DNA from: Epiperipatus broadwayi
Taxonomy: Eukaryota > Onychophora > Udeonychophora > Euonychophora > Peripatidae
Assembly (NCBI GenBank): GCA_028023455.1
Contig: JAQFVV010012396.1
Location: 22,446,750 to 22,510,749, forward strand
Direction of reading: 5' to 3'
Length of the DNA stretch: 64,000 nucleotides
Both the position numbers and the translations under genes were made by a program. Below are positions 14,076 through 26,800 of the stretch, piece after piece. The stretch's first letter is position 1; the number at the start of each line of letters is the position of its first letter. Under the pieces are notes generated by a model. The model ran no database searches. It had not been told where the DNA came from and saw nothing but the letters and a program-made list of their open reading frames with translations.

Positions 14076-14202
14076 AGATTGTACTGTAAAAAAAAAAAAT
14101 CATATTTCAAAATAAAGTGCTTTAAGATCTGCCCATTCCTCCTATATGTATGTAAATAAATTATGTCCTGTACATGAGGGTCAGAATAATTTGTGGTCAA
14201 CA

Positions 14203-15957
14203 TTGATAATTTAAATATATGTAACTACTTAAAATCATGTTTTATTTAAATGTAATGAAGTTAAAGAGAAAAAAAGGTTAACATTAATAGTAATTTATAG
14301 TATATTGCTGATGATATATATTATGTTAATTTGTCATCAAACACTTACATAATCCATTTGCATTATGGAATAATATTAATTATAATATAGCCATGTTATT
14401 TACAGTTGAGTCTATTTCATATTAGCCATTCCAATTTATGTGATTTAAAAAAATGCTTTCTGTGGATTTAGTTATTGAATTTGGTTTTCAGTTACAGATA
14501 ACATATCCTGCAGCAGGTGCTCTTCATAGATATTTAAATATTATTCCTTAATGGCTACATGTGGTAAATTATATTGATATCAATGTTCAAATGCCCAAAA
14601 TTTATATTATTATTTAAATTGAACAGATACCTTTCTTAGTATCTTTCTAAATATGTCTCTATTTTTCAAAATTCAAATTAGTTTGAATTTATCTCACATA
14701 ATGTAAATTGTATTCCACTTATTTTGCAATTTACTGAATATCTTACTGCTTCTAGTATCTAAATTTTATTTCACCATTATTCGTGATCTGAGAATATTTT
14801 TCTATTTTTTTATATAAATTCTTAGAATGATAAAACTCAAATTTATTTTATTATAATATCTGATTATAATTTTTCTAATGAATGCACTTAATTGAACTTC
14901 ATTGGCCTAAAAAATTTTGTGCAGTATTGCTTTTTTCATGTTGTTATCGCTGCATAAAGTTTTTGCACATGTTTTAGCAGAAATGGCAATTTTCCTCCAA
15001 ATGTTAAATATTTCAACTATCACCTCATTCATTATATAAAAATTTTAAGCAGTCAAAGAAAATTCTGTGTCTGGATTTTTTAAAAGCATTATCAAAATAC
15101 AAATTCATGCTTAAAGGAAAGGGTTCCTAACATTCATCTGAAATGAACTTTGTATCAATATTTTAACAGCATTAGAAAGAGTGGAAGCTACTAATAATGA
15201 TAGTGACAATAATTCAGATGACAAAAGATTAGAGATAATAAAAAGTTAATAATTTTAGGAAAGACTAAGAGATAAAGAAAATTTAATTATTTAAAATTGT
15301 TTTACTTCTTTTAATGCTGGGTCCATAATTATACCATAAAATATTACTTTTCTGATGAATGACATCATTATACCCTATACGCATTTAAGTTACAAAACTG
15401 CATTGCATGTAAATATTGCATTAATGCAGTTGATTTTGCCCTGTTATACCTGTCTTCCAAAAAGTAATTTAAGACTAACTTTGTATTGTGATTAAGAGTT
15501 TAGAATTTTCTTTTTTACATATGTGATTTTATTTAATGAGTATTGTTTAATGAGTGATTGCATCCCTTCTTTGTAATTTTATTGATTCTACATGCACTAT
15601 GAACTACATTATTAAGATGATGATGATTTTAAATGCCTACTTCTTATAATTAAGACCTTTTAGTACTATTATAAAGATAGTATCATTAAGGAAAATTATT
15701 TGTTATTCAGGTCGACTTCCAAAATAATATCTCATGAACACACATACACATAAATTACAGTTCTAATAATATGTGTAATGTGCTAATGACACTGAGCAAA
15801 TTATATTAAAGACAATCATATAATTAGTGTAAGAAAATGGAAAATATGATTGAAATTTGAAATTGGTAAAAGAAATTATTCAAATGATATAAAATGAAGA
15901 TCAAGATTATGTAGATATTGATAAGAAGGTAAAATTCAAAATGTTGAATTATCCATT
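14203..15957. other. AT-rich DNA, no gene seen
   Basis: Nothing recognisable is present. It ends at the next hammerhead repeat. Confidence 0.5.
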
Positions 15958-16240
15958 AAGGATAATTTTGAACACAGACTTTCAAGCTCTCTTCTGCTAT
16001 CCACTATCACATATAACTGATGTATATATAAACACACACATGTGGAAAAGATAAATGATCTCCAATGTACATATTTCATGCTGAACCAGCACTTATCAGT
16101 TGGTCCAGATCACTCACACACATATACAATCAGTGCTCAGTTTCTATTAAAATAGCAAATTTTCAAGCTTTAATGGACAGGTTTCAATCTACTCCCTCCT
16201 CCAACTTTTCAGTCATCCATACCATTTGCTATCTTAAAAT
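15958..16240 (-). mobile_element. hammerhead repeat, copy C
   Basis: The minus strand reads body (gaaacctgtccattaaa at about 16175-16191), hammerhead, then a decayed tRNA-like part ending near 15958. A (TA)n palindrome follows close to its body end. Confidence 0.65.
16053..16111 (-). ncRNA. hammerhead ribozyme fold, copy C, core mutated
   Basis: Outer stem I is GUGAUC/GAUCAU, a G-C pair replacing the A-U pair of the 43-kb copy at the same rung: a compensatory change. Stem II and GAAA are kept. CUGAUGA is changed to CUGAUAA (catalytic G8 lost) and the nucleotide at 16.1 is C. Confidence 0.65.
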
Positions 16241-16250
16241 AAATCGAGCA

Positions 16251-16254
<4 letters not shown>

Positions 16255-16298
<44 letters not shown>

Positions 16299-16327
16299 CA
16301 ATATATATATATATATATATATTGTAA
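16255..16327. repeat. (TA)n with 7-bp palindromic arms
   Basis: A (TA)n tract, then ttacaat, (TA)n, attgtaa. It lies just beyond the body end of hammerhead copy C. Confidence 0.8.
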
Positions 16328-16549
16328 CATAATAAGGGAGTCCATTGTAACAAAATTAAATGAAGAACAAATAACTATAGATGGTTACAATATAACTATT
16401 ACCATATAAGTGAAGGAGTTCAAATATCAAAAATTATAAGCAAATTGTTAATAACTAGTATTTTGACTCAGGTATACAGACAGTAATCTTATCCACTTTC
16501 ATTTCTTGGTTTGATGTTAAGTGAATGTTTAATCAAATACTAAGTGAAT

Positions 16550-16650
16550 ATGGTCTAGCAGGGCGCCACTAGATTATCTGAATCTAGACACGGTTATATC
16601 TAATAACCTTTCATGTGTACCGGGTTTGAATCCCCTTTTTGGTACTTTAT
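16550..16650 (+). mobile_element. tRNA-like (SINE-type) fragment
   Basis: tggtctagcagggcgcc resembles an A box region and gggtttgaatccc (about 16621-16633) matches a B box, about 60 nt apart. No complete cloverleaf is evident, so a decayed SINE is more likely than a tRNA gene. Confidence 0.45.
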
Positions 16651-16976
16651 TTCTAATAAAATGGAAGATTTTGCTTTTTGAGCCATATCACTATACGCAC
16701 TAATATTTAGGTAAAAGTAAAACATCTTTAAACCAAAGTGGAGTATATTAGACATAAATCACTTCTTAGATCTTAGCATAACAAATGTGTTTCAATATTT
16801 TTATAAGTTTACTAGCTCAGATTATATATAACTAATTTAGGATGGCAATTCACTCATCCTTGCATGAAATAGATGACAGGATGTGGTTATAATAATACTA
16901 AGAAATCACTAAATATTATAAAATCAATATTTATTTATGGCCTTTAAACAGTTAAACAGCTCATTAATTAAAATGT

Positions 16977-17012
16977 TGATGATGATGATGATGATGATGA
17001 TAATAATAACAA
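16977..17012. repeat. (GAT)n(AAT)n microsatellite
   Basis: About eight GAT units run into AAT/AAC units. Confidence 0.9.
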
Positions 17013-17979
17013 TAATGACAAGGGTTTCAACTACAGCTCTAGGACTAAGCCTAAACATAAAACTAATTTTTACAAAGAAATTCATAATTATTGCTTAATT
17101 TTAGCATATTTACTTATATCTTAAATAACTAATATTCAACCATTGATGATGATGAATAATCACACTTAATTAAGACTACACTTAATAATATATATACGCC
17201 TCGTTTAATAAAACAAACTAATATTTATTACTACATTTCTAACATATACATAAAAATTTCTAGATAAATATGAAAATTGACATGAATAATAATAATAATA
17301 ATTGATTATATAACAATCCTCAGATTAATTTTAAGTTCTTCCCCCTTTCCCTTCAAATGTATTTTGTATTAAGTTGGACGTCACATTGACCATGAAAAGT
17401 ATTTCAAGACAAAAAATATTATCTGCTCATTAGCACACATACTTTAAAAATCCAACATGTAAATAGAATGTAAAAAAAAAATGTTAGTAAAATTGAAAGA
17501 GCAAGTTTTAGAAAAGAGTTTTAAATCATTATCTCCTCCCCCGTTCTTCTACCTCAAAAATGCTATACTTAACTTGAAACAAAATAATCCAATATTCTAA
17601 TACTACTCATTATTTCACATTCACTCACAATTATACACATATAAAATATCATTATGTATGTGCATGTTTTATCCCATGATAACAAAATATTATTTAAAAC
17701 CAAAATAATAATATATTAATTAAAACTAAAATCATAATACCATAAAAAAAAAAAAAATTGTTTTACACATTAATATTGTAAAATTAATAAACAAATAATT
17801 TTCATACATTCAAGATCATTTATGAAGTTCAAAGTTATTATTAGTAAGACATTCTTGTTATTAATTGATCTGAATAGTCTTTAAAAGTTCTTTAAATAAA
17901 ATATACCACTTTATTGCTAAAATGTTTATTAAGACTGATATCATAAAGAAAATAGATATAAAAAGTCATATTACCGATC
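17013..17979. other. AT-rich DNA, no gene seen
   Basis: Only homopolymer and simple-repeat runs are present. Confidence 0.5.
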
Positions 17980-18870
17980 TTTTGTTTGTGGTGAATTTCC
18001 AAGGGTTCAAACTTGTCTTGTATAAGGTTTATATTTCTGCAGCTACCATTTCCGTCTTACTGGGAACAATCTCTTTCTTGAGGTGTATAACTATTTGATG
18101 ATGGTGACTCTATTGAGGTTATTTGCTTTAGTGGATAATTTGGAAATCATTATACTAATTTTTCTTCTCTTCCTGTCAAGCATGTGGATGAAATACAGCA
18201 GTTGTTTTCACATTTGTAAATTTTCTTGAGTTTAAAATCAGTTGTTGTAACAATTAATTGGACTTGATGATTAATATTTATCAGTAGATTAATTCATCTT
18301 CTTTGAATGCAGGTGAATGCTTTCTTCCTTCTATTAAAAACATCTTATTTCTCTGGTCAGTTGAAAGGTGTAGAATATTATTTTAGACATCTTTTCTTTC
18401 CTATGTGATGTGCAGCTTCCCCAGATGGTCCGGAACCGATGGGACTTACATATAATTTTTCTAGCCAGACATTTCTTATATTTTCAGCATTCAATTGGAT
18501 AGTTTAATAATCTGAATCATAAACAATAATCCTAATAATAATTCAAGACAGCTTTTTATATCCAATTTTTAGCTACCTTAACCAATCAGAGATAGCATCA
18601 CTTGCTATTTTTGGACAAATTTGTTTTAATTAGATCTCTAATTTATTTTCAACTAAATTATTTTTCAACTGAAAAGTTTAATCCTTTTTTCCAGACACTT
18701 TTGTTTAAAAAAAAAAATAGACTCAATCCTTATTTCCTTTCTTTTCTTTTTTTTTTCTTTTAACATCCAGGTAACACTTCAAATCTTTGAGCTTCCTTCT
18801 TTAGATCTTGAGATAAGACAATTTCAAAATTTAGAGCTCTGACCCATTATAAGCTTCCAAAGTGAAACAA
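17980..18870 (-). pseudogene. decayed coding-like region, possibly MADF-domain related
   Basis: Minus-strand translations give several stretches with protein-like composition, unlike the AT-rich background. (1) 18865-18760 includes ALNFEIVLSQDLKKEAQRF before a stop. (2) 18505-18375 includes NVWLEKLYVSPIGSGPSGEA and then HHIGKKR; the SGSGPSG-type turn after a basic helix resembles the third-helix region of MADF/SANT-like domains, as found in PIF/Harbinger accessory proteins. (3) 18239-17982 includes LKQITSIESPSSNSYTPQ and, after one stop, IQDKFEPLEIHHKQKIG. Stops and frame breaks separate these pieces, so it is not a working gene in this form. The MADF assignment is tentative; that the region was once coding is more certain. 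Stretches of higher GC (18410-18450) support this. Confidence 0.4.
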
Positions 18871-19830
<960 letters not shown>

Positions 19831-20370
19831 TATATGAATTATGCTTGTATTTAAAAAATTATTAATCTTAATTTTGTAACTGTTTTGTGTATGAATAAAT
19901 TTTATTGCAATATTTGTTAAATCAGTATTATCTCTTGTTTAAATTTTTATTAATGTTTCATACAATACATAGATCAGAGAGAATAATGATATACAAAAAA
20001 TAATTACATTATGTGATGCCTATGGACCAAAATAAAAAAGATAAGAAAAGGCCATCAAAAGTAATATATATTTACTAGTTTATTTTGAAGTGATGACTGA
20101 AAATATGCTTGCTGTACTTTCTTGTAGAAAAGAAAAGTCCATATATAAATAAAATATTTCCAAGAGGTTTGGGAATTTAAACTTGATGTATATCATCCTC
20201 CAGATTATGATATAACCTGGTGGCATCCTACTGTGTTATCAAAAGTTGTCGAAAATGAGATAAACATTAAAAACTTGTAACATCTCTCTTCTCCAGCATT
20301 TGAAGTGTTTAGTGGTCATATTGGAAACTAGTTTTATTTAAGAGTGTCGTTTTTTGCTACTATATATATA

Positions 20371-20586
20371 TCATAATAAAAATAATAAAATATAATGGTA
20401 ATAAACTATTATGAATAGTCTATCAATCTGCGCAAATACTTTCAGTTAAATTCTTAAACCTGCCTCAACTGCCATTAACCATAATTTTTTAAAATTTAAT
20501 GGCAGTTAAGACAGGTTTAAGAAATTATGTACTTCTGCGGATTGAATGACTGTTTATAATAGTTTATTACGTTATATTTATTATGA
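20371..20586. mobile_element. 216-bp palindromic MITE, TA-flanked
   Basis: Arms of about 100 bp (tcataataaa at the left, tttattatga at the right) meet at tgccattaac/aatggcagtt. The shared inner segment includes cttaaacctg. Both ends lie in (TA)n runs, so the TA target duplication is not informative in length. A half copy is at 21368-21480. Confidence 0.75.
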
Positions 20587-20645
20587 TTATATATATATAT
20601 ATATATAATTTACAAATATATATTCTTTTTAATATATATATATAT

Positions 20646-20783
20646 AATCTTGTAATTGAATATTTATAAATACAGTATTTAGATATATGTAAAGTAGAAC
20701 TTTAAAAATTTTATCCACTTAGGAACGCTTTCGATTTTACATATATCTAATTACTGTATTTATAAATATTCAATTATAAGATT
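20646..20783. mobile_element. 138-bp palindromic MITE, TA-flanked
   Basis: 48-bp arms (aatcttgtaattgaatattt and its inverse ending in ataagatt; 20646-20693 and 20736-20783) enclose a 42-base loop that holds the only GC-richer sequence. (TA)n runs flank both sides. Confidence 0.75.
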
Positions 20784-20937
20784 ATATATATTGATTTGAA
20801 GAAATACAGACATTAAATTATAATATTATATATATATAATAAAGAGCATGACAGTATTTTTAAACTAGCTTATTTTATTATTTTTATATGATAAATGCTA
20901 TAAGGAAAAGCATTCATATCTTTTATCTATGATTGTC

Positions 20938-21250
20938 CCCATCCCCAGATTGGTTTAGAGCTATAGTTCACTTCAGCGAGGAGCTAGATACCTGATTCAA
21001 AATACTAACTTTAGCCAAGCATTTATCTAATACTTAACTAATAAGAAGAATATCCAAAACTTTCAGACATCTAATGTCTTCAAATTCAGCTCTCCACCTA
21101 AAATAGCTATATGGACCTGAACTAAATTCAAATCCTCCATATACTTATAGCCAAAGTTTCAATAGCCAAAATTATAATAATAATATAACCAAGTCACATA
21201 TCACATAACATATATAACTTGTATTTACCAATATGTAATAAAGAGCATAT
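20938..21250 (+). repeat. diverged single copy of the 28-30 kb tandem unit
   Basis: Shares the order of landmarks with the array at 28.3-30.1 kb: ccccagattggttt, gcatttatctaata, tttcagacatc, atgtcttcaa, atatggacctgaacta, and cttgtatttaccaat. It is clearly more diverged than the array units are from each other. Confidence 0.65.
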
Positions 21251-21367
21251 ATAAATAAATAAATAGGATTAAAATGCATTTAATAAATAGACAAGCCGCT
21301 AACATTAAAATATGGGATTCATGGTATGTGAATTTATGAGTTTTGTTTCCACTTTGTTTTTTTTTTT

Positions 21368-21480
21368 AATTTAATGGTAGTTGAGGCAGATTTAAAAAAT
21401 TAACTGAAAGTACTTTCTGTGGATTGAAAAACTGTTTATAATAGTTTATTACTATTATATTTATTATTTTTGTTATGATT
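21368..21480. mobile_element. half copy of the 216-bp MITE
   Basis: Only the right arm is present (taatttaatggtag through ctgtttataatagtttatta to tgttatgatt). It directly abuts a SINE insertion on its right. Confidence 0.7.
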
Positions 21481-21495
21481 ACAATTTTTGTTCTA

Positions 21496-21590
21496 TTTTT
21501 TTTTCATATGTCAAAGCATTGACCGGAAAGTGAACCCAGTCCAGATAGCTGCTTGGAAGGCAACTATGTTAACCACTAGGCCACCAATGC
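21496..21590 (-). mobile_element. tRNA-derived SINE
   Basis: The minus strand reads gcattggtggcctagtggtt (A-box region), ggactgggttcactttccgg (B-box region), then tcaatgctttgacatatgaa and an oligo-A tail. Same family as 23751-23852 and 35681-35783, with the three copies differing at many positions. tRNA-derived SINEs are well documented in octopus; I do not assign this to a named family. Confidence 0.75.
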
Positions 21591-22387
21591 TAATTAACAG
21601 ACATGTTATTTATATCGACAAAATAGAGAAATACAAATGAGTTTAAATAAATATAACATTTTATAAAAATAAAAAAAAACTTTTCACAAACTTCAATTGC
21701 TTCACCTTTCTTATTTAATATATTCCAAACTTTATTTAATATATTTATCAATTATCTAAAAAAAATATGAATATACAAAATTTGACTATGCTCATAATAT
21801 TATCTCAACTCATAAAGTAGATCCTTTCCAGAAACAGAAAAGTTCTTAATAAGGTTATAATAAGTTCTATGTTTAATCCAAGAAAAAAAATCTTGTTAAT
21901 AATATATAATCTTTAAAATAATAGGCCAAAATATCTCATTACACTACTTAAGAGCAGTCATGGATGATAGCCTAATCAATTTTTTTCATTTACAAGTGGT
22001 TACACGTATAATCATTTTTAAAAGCAATCTTACTGAATAACTAGGTACAACTTCTTGAAACTGTATTTCAAATATTCTATAGATAGTTGTTTATTATTAG
22101 AATATTCTATTATTTATGATTTGTTCTTATTTGAAGAAAAAATGAATACTAAATTTCAGATACTCATAGAAATATTAACATTAGAAATATTACAGGTTTG
22201 CTAGCATACTATATCTTACATTATTATTTTTTTACCTTTTTATATATTTTTTCATTTAGATATTAAAAGATTAGTTGCCTCAGAGACAATATTAAAAAAA
22301 AAACTTAAATAGATCCAGACATTAAAAATCCAAGATATAGGTTTACCATATTGGATATCATCAAATTAAACTATCTTTTCTTGATGT
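21591..22387. other. AT-rich DNA, no gene seen
   Basis: Nothing recognisable is present. Confidence 0.5.
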
Positions 22388-22398
22388 GCAACCAAAAA

Positions 22399-22434
<36 letters not shown>

Positions 22435-22454
22435 TTTTTGGTTGCATTCTTTGT

Positions 22455-22496
<42 letters not shown>

Positions 22497-22507
22497 ACAA
22501 AGAATGC
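22388..22507. repeat. two adjoining (TA)n palindromes
   Basis: gcaaccaaaaaccaa (from 22388), (TA)n, exact inverse (to 22445). This overlaps at the shared gc with gcattctttgtacaa (22444-22458), (TA)n, exact inverse (22493-22507). Both arm pairs are perfect 15-mers. Confidence 0.95.
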
Positions 22508-23750
22508 TTAATCATTGTTACCCCCAATGATGCTTTACTTCAGATCAAATAAAAAAAAACAGCTTTGATCTTACAAAATCACCATGGTAATTGTAATTTT
22601 AACTACAGCAAAGATAGAACTTAATGATGTTTTCCACATATAGCTATGCTTAAACATAATAAGCAATGCAGTTACTTTCTAACTAATCTAAATTAACAAT
22701 GATAGAATTGAAGGATTGGATAAAGCCATTAATGAATCTATTTTTTATATGAAATAACCATATATTTCTTTATAATAACTGTGAAAATTAGTTGTCATTA
22801 ATAAATCCTTATATTAAATAAATAATTAATAACATTAATTGCAAATTAATTAATTTATACAGCGAATGTGACAGGAGTCCTTCCTGTATGACAATTACAA
22901 ATAAAAACATTCCAATAGATAAATAAATAATTAGTTACACATATAAAAATAAATGTTTATTTACAGATGATTAAGTTTCAATTAGAGTGATGTTTAGTAA
23001 ATTCTAGACAATTTCACCAATGTCATTCATTCAGACATCGTATATAGTAATTTAAAGTGAGCATTCTATCCTCATGCTTTCCTTGCCAGTCTTCAGATTT
23101 GCTCATATATAAGCATTTGAGTTGCAGGAATAGGTGGATTCATTTTATTCCTGCATAAATACTATATCTTGTATTGGAGAGAAAGTATTCGTTTATTATT
23201 ATTAACACTCACAAAAGCGTATGCACAATTAGCTTGAAAGACTGATATTTGAATGTAATGCAATTGTAAACATGCACTATATAAAAATAAATGCTTATTT
23301 ACATATTAAATAAATAATTTTTAAAAAATCTAATTGTGAATATGGTATTTGCGATTTTTACCATCATAACAAGCTTTTCTTTTCATATTTGTAATTGAAC
23401 ATTATTACTTCATTTTATGGCAAATCAAATAGTACTTTAGAAAAGTAAGAACTCCTAACTATATATTACTAATTATTAAGCCTAATCTCAAGGTAAAAAC
23501 ATTATGACTCTTTATACTATATGAAATTCTAAATACAACTTCTTCATTAATATACATGATTCACCAATACACAACATAACCTTCCCAGATATTTTCAGTA
23601 TACGTTCTTAATAGCATATATTTACCTAATTTTTTTTATCAGATGATTGTCCTGCACGACTAACACATTCTAAAATCGTTTTTGCCTAGTAGCCATTTTT
23701 TATTAAAAAGTTGATCTTTTTTTTTATTACTCTAACAGATGTAGAATATC
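22508..23750. other. AT-rich DNA, no gene seen
   Basis: Nothing recognisable apart from short AT-rich repeats. Confidence 0.5.
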
Positions 23751-23852
23751 CTTTTTTTTTTTCATGTGTCATAGCATCGGCCAGGAAGCGAACCCGTTAA
23801 CCCGGAACAACTGCTTGTAAGGCAGCTATGCTGACCTCTCAACCACCGACGA
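23751..23852 (-). mobile_element. tRNA-derived SINE
   Basis: The minus strand reads cgtcggtggttgagaggtca (A-box region), acgggttcgcttcctgg (B-box region), then ccgatgctatgacacatgaa and an oligo-A tail. Flanks tagaatatcc and tagaacatac may be a decayed target duplication. Confidence 0.8.
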
Positions 23853-26800
23853 TTGACTAGAACATACTTTTATCTCTTTAATGCTATTATCAAACTAATA
23901 CCCTAAAATTCGAAACAGCCCTAAGATTTTGAAGTTAAGCCAATTTGCTTGCATCGTTATATAGATGTGATAATATGATAAATTATAAGCGAATTTCATT
24001 TTGTATAACATTATACTGTATTTATTATTAAATTTTCATTTGATTATTTTTTTAATCTCTTGATAACAAGAGACACCAAAGTATTATGTTCCCCTTATTG
24101 TGAAATCTTTTTCAAATTGAATTTTAGTGTCATGCAACCTCTTCTAAAATTTACTTGATTGTAAAAATTGAAAGAGTTTTTTAATGACCACTGCGGCAAA
24201 CTTATTAAGTTAGAAATTTAAGTTTCTATTTCCTTTCTGCAGATCCAGCAGTTCAAAAATAATTGTCAAGATTCATTTTCAAAAGATAAATTTGCAACTC
24301 TTCTCATATTACGTTTTTCAAATTCTTTTAAAATACTTTGATTTTGGTATTTATTGGGTATTTGTAATATAATAGCACTTTTTTTTTCTTTTTACTTTAA
24401 ATCTGAAGTGTATTGTCTGACCAAGTGTAGTGAATTTAATAAATGTTCAGATGAAAGGTAGCTTTTATTTTTGATTTAAAAAAATAGAATATTACATACA
24501 ACAGCTTCATTTTCTTCATTAAATTAAAAATAATATATGTATATAAAGTAAATTATAACTTTCTATATTACTTATTTGCAACCTTAATATTTACTATTAT
24601 TAATAATAATTCATTCAACCAGTTGCATCACACATAAGAAACACTTGTTTTCCGATGCAGTTTTCACAATAGCTTCTGATTACATAACAATTATCATTCC
24701 GTAAAAAAAAAGACAGTGATTATATAATCATCACGTAGATTTTAAAATAAGACTTCTTTGTATTAATTTTAAATTACTGTACTATTTTCCAAATATATTT
24801 CTAAAAATTTCTTTATATGAAAATAAAAATATCACTTTATTTCGTTTTTAATCCAAAATATAAAATAATAACCGTTTAGGGATGGGGGGGGTCTTTCTTT
24901 TCTAGCAAAATTATATTAGGTTCTGTAATACTTTTTTAACTATTTAGTTAATAATAACATTAATCTATCGTAATTTTGAAATAACAAATATGTTACAAAT
25001 TATGATTGATCATTTATATATACGCACAAACATATTTGTATAGTGATACATTTTCTTTTCATTTTATTAGTTTTACTTTCTGAAAAATTAATTCAAATTA
25101 ATTTATCAAGACAATTCCATTTAGTATGAGATAATTCATTTCAATACAATATAAGTTAATATTTAAAAATGTAATTACTTACTCTGAAAGTATCTATCAA
25201 TTTATTTGAAAATTTTCGTACTTGAAATCTCCATTCTTTATTTATTTTTTCTATAAAAAAAAGCTTTTAATAAAATAAAAAAAGTCAAAAAACTACTCGT
25301 CTCTCTGTCATTTTGAAAATGCATTGAAAAAAAAAAAGGATGAAAGTATATTATCATATATTCAAGTATAATACTTTGCATTTTTCTTTTATGTTACTAA
25401 AAGACAAATTTGCAATATAAAGGCTTCCAAACTGAGTGAAATGCTAATTAAAAATACTAATTTTACAAACTTTTGATAATACAATAATATTCTTGTATTC
25501 ACTGCATTTAGTATTAAATCTTTTTGTGGATACCTAAAACCCTGGTTAATGATAAAACTGCATTTATATGGATTTAAGATTTATGTACATAAACTATATG
25601 TATAATTTAATTTTTAAAATGTATACATTTAGATAGTATCAAAAATAGCAAACAAATATAGAATAATGTAGTTTCAAAAAAAGTCAATTCAGTAATATGT
25701 CATGAAATAGAGAAATTAATCCTACCCATGATGACAAAATGGCTGACTAAGAGATCATTTCTGATGGTACTCATACAGATAACTGCACACTCACAAGCTT
25801 AAGGATATACTAAAAATAATTTGTATAAAATACACTATTAGGAAGATGAGACTAATATAGATCATTTCAGGCTGTAGTGCTTGGAACATCATACTAAGTG
25901 ACTAGATTATGCTGATGCAAGTGAATACTCGAGGTGTAATGGAAATAATGCCATGGACTCTAGATGATTTTTAACAATTCTTGTAATAATATTAGAATAA
26001 ATATCACCATATGCCCCTGGTAGGAATTATGCATCTATCTGGCATTAGAGACTGAGAACTTATAAACAAAATGGTAGGAATGTGCATCTACTCAATAAAT
26101 AATAATAATGTCATCAAGTGCAAGGGGCAGAAAACCCAATAGTATTACACTCATTTCAGGGCAATAAAAAATACATAACATATAATACATGATAGGAATA
26201 AGACAAATAGCTAAATAATGTTCAGAATATCAATAATGGATTTCAGTAATGCATTGGTACAACCCTGATTTACACATTTATAAAACAATCTGAATAATAG
26301 TACATAAGCTCATGAAAGCACTTAAAGAAAATTTAATACTTTGCCTACCTGACACACAAATATCCACATCCATGCCTGACTATCCTAGACCTGTAAGTAA
26401 AATTTTGACTAAAAATATAGATTCTTATAATGATAAAGACAAACTTTCTTAATTTATTCAATCTATCTACACAGCCTTTACACTATCCAGAGGCCATTAA
26501 TATCAGCATTATTTGTGCTAAAGGTTAAATTGCTAATGTCTTTTGATCCTTCTCCTAACACATACATTCCAAGCTTGTGGAAATGATTATTATTTATACT
26601 CTTTCTTTACAATAATTAAGTAAACTTACAAATTACAAGAGAAACATCTAGTGAATGGCAAGGGAATGTTATCATTTTTTAATTTTTTTTTTATTATAGA
26701 CATCTGAATGGTTAATGCATCTAGTAAACCAAAAATAATAAAATTGGGCAATTCCTCATCATTCTGCTTTCTAAAACATAAATCTATGCCAAATAAATCA

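Larger units (their letters stand above)
13588..14202. mobile_element. foldback element enclosing hammerhead repeat copy B
   Basis: Outer arms (about 13588-13745 and about 14030-14202) are inverted copies of each other. They share gttgac, tacatacatata, gcagatc and caaaataaagtgctt (or its complement). Between them lies hammerhead repeat copy B on the plus strand. The outer arm sequence is not found at the other hammerhead foldback (42.8-43.7 kb), so the arms are not a fixed part of the family. Directly adjoins copy A in the opposite orientation. Confidence 0.65.
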
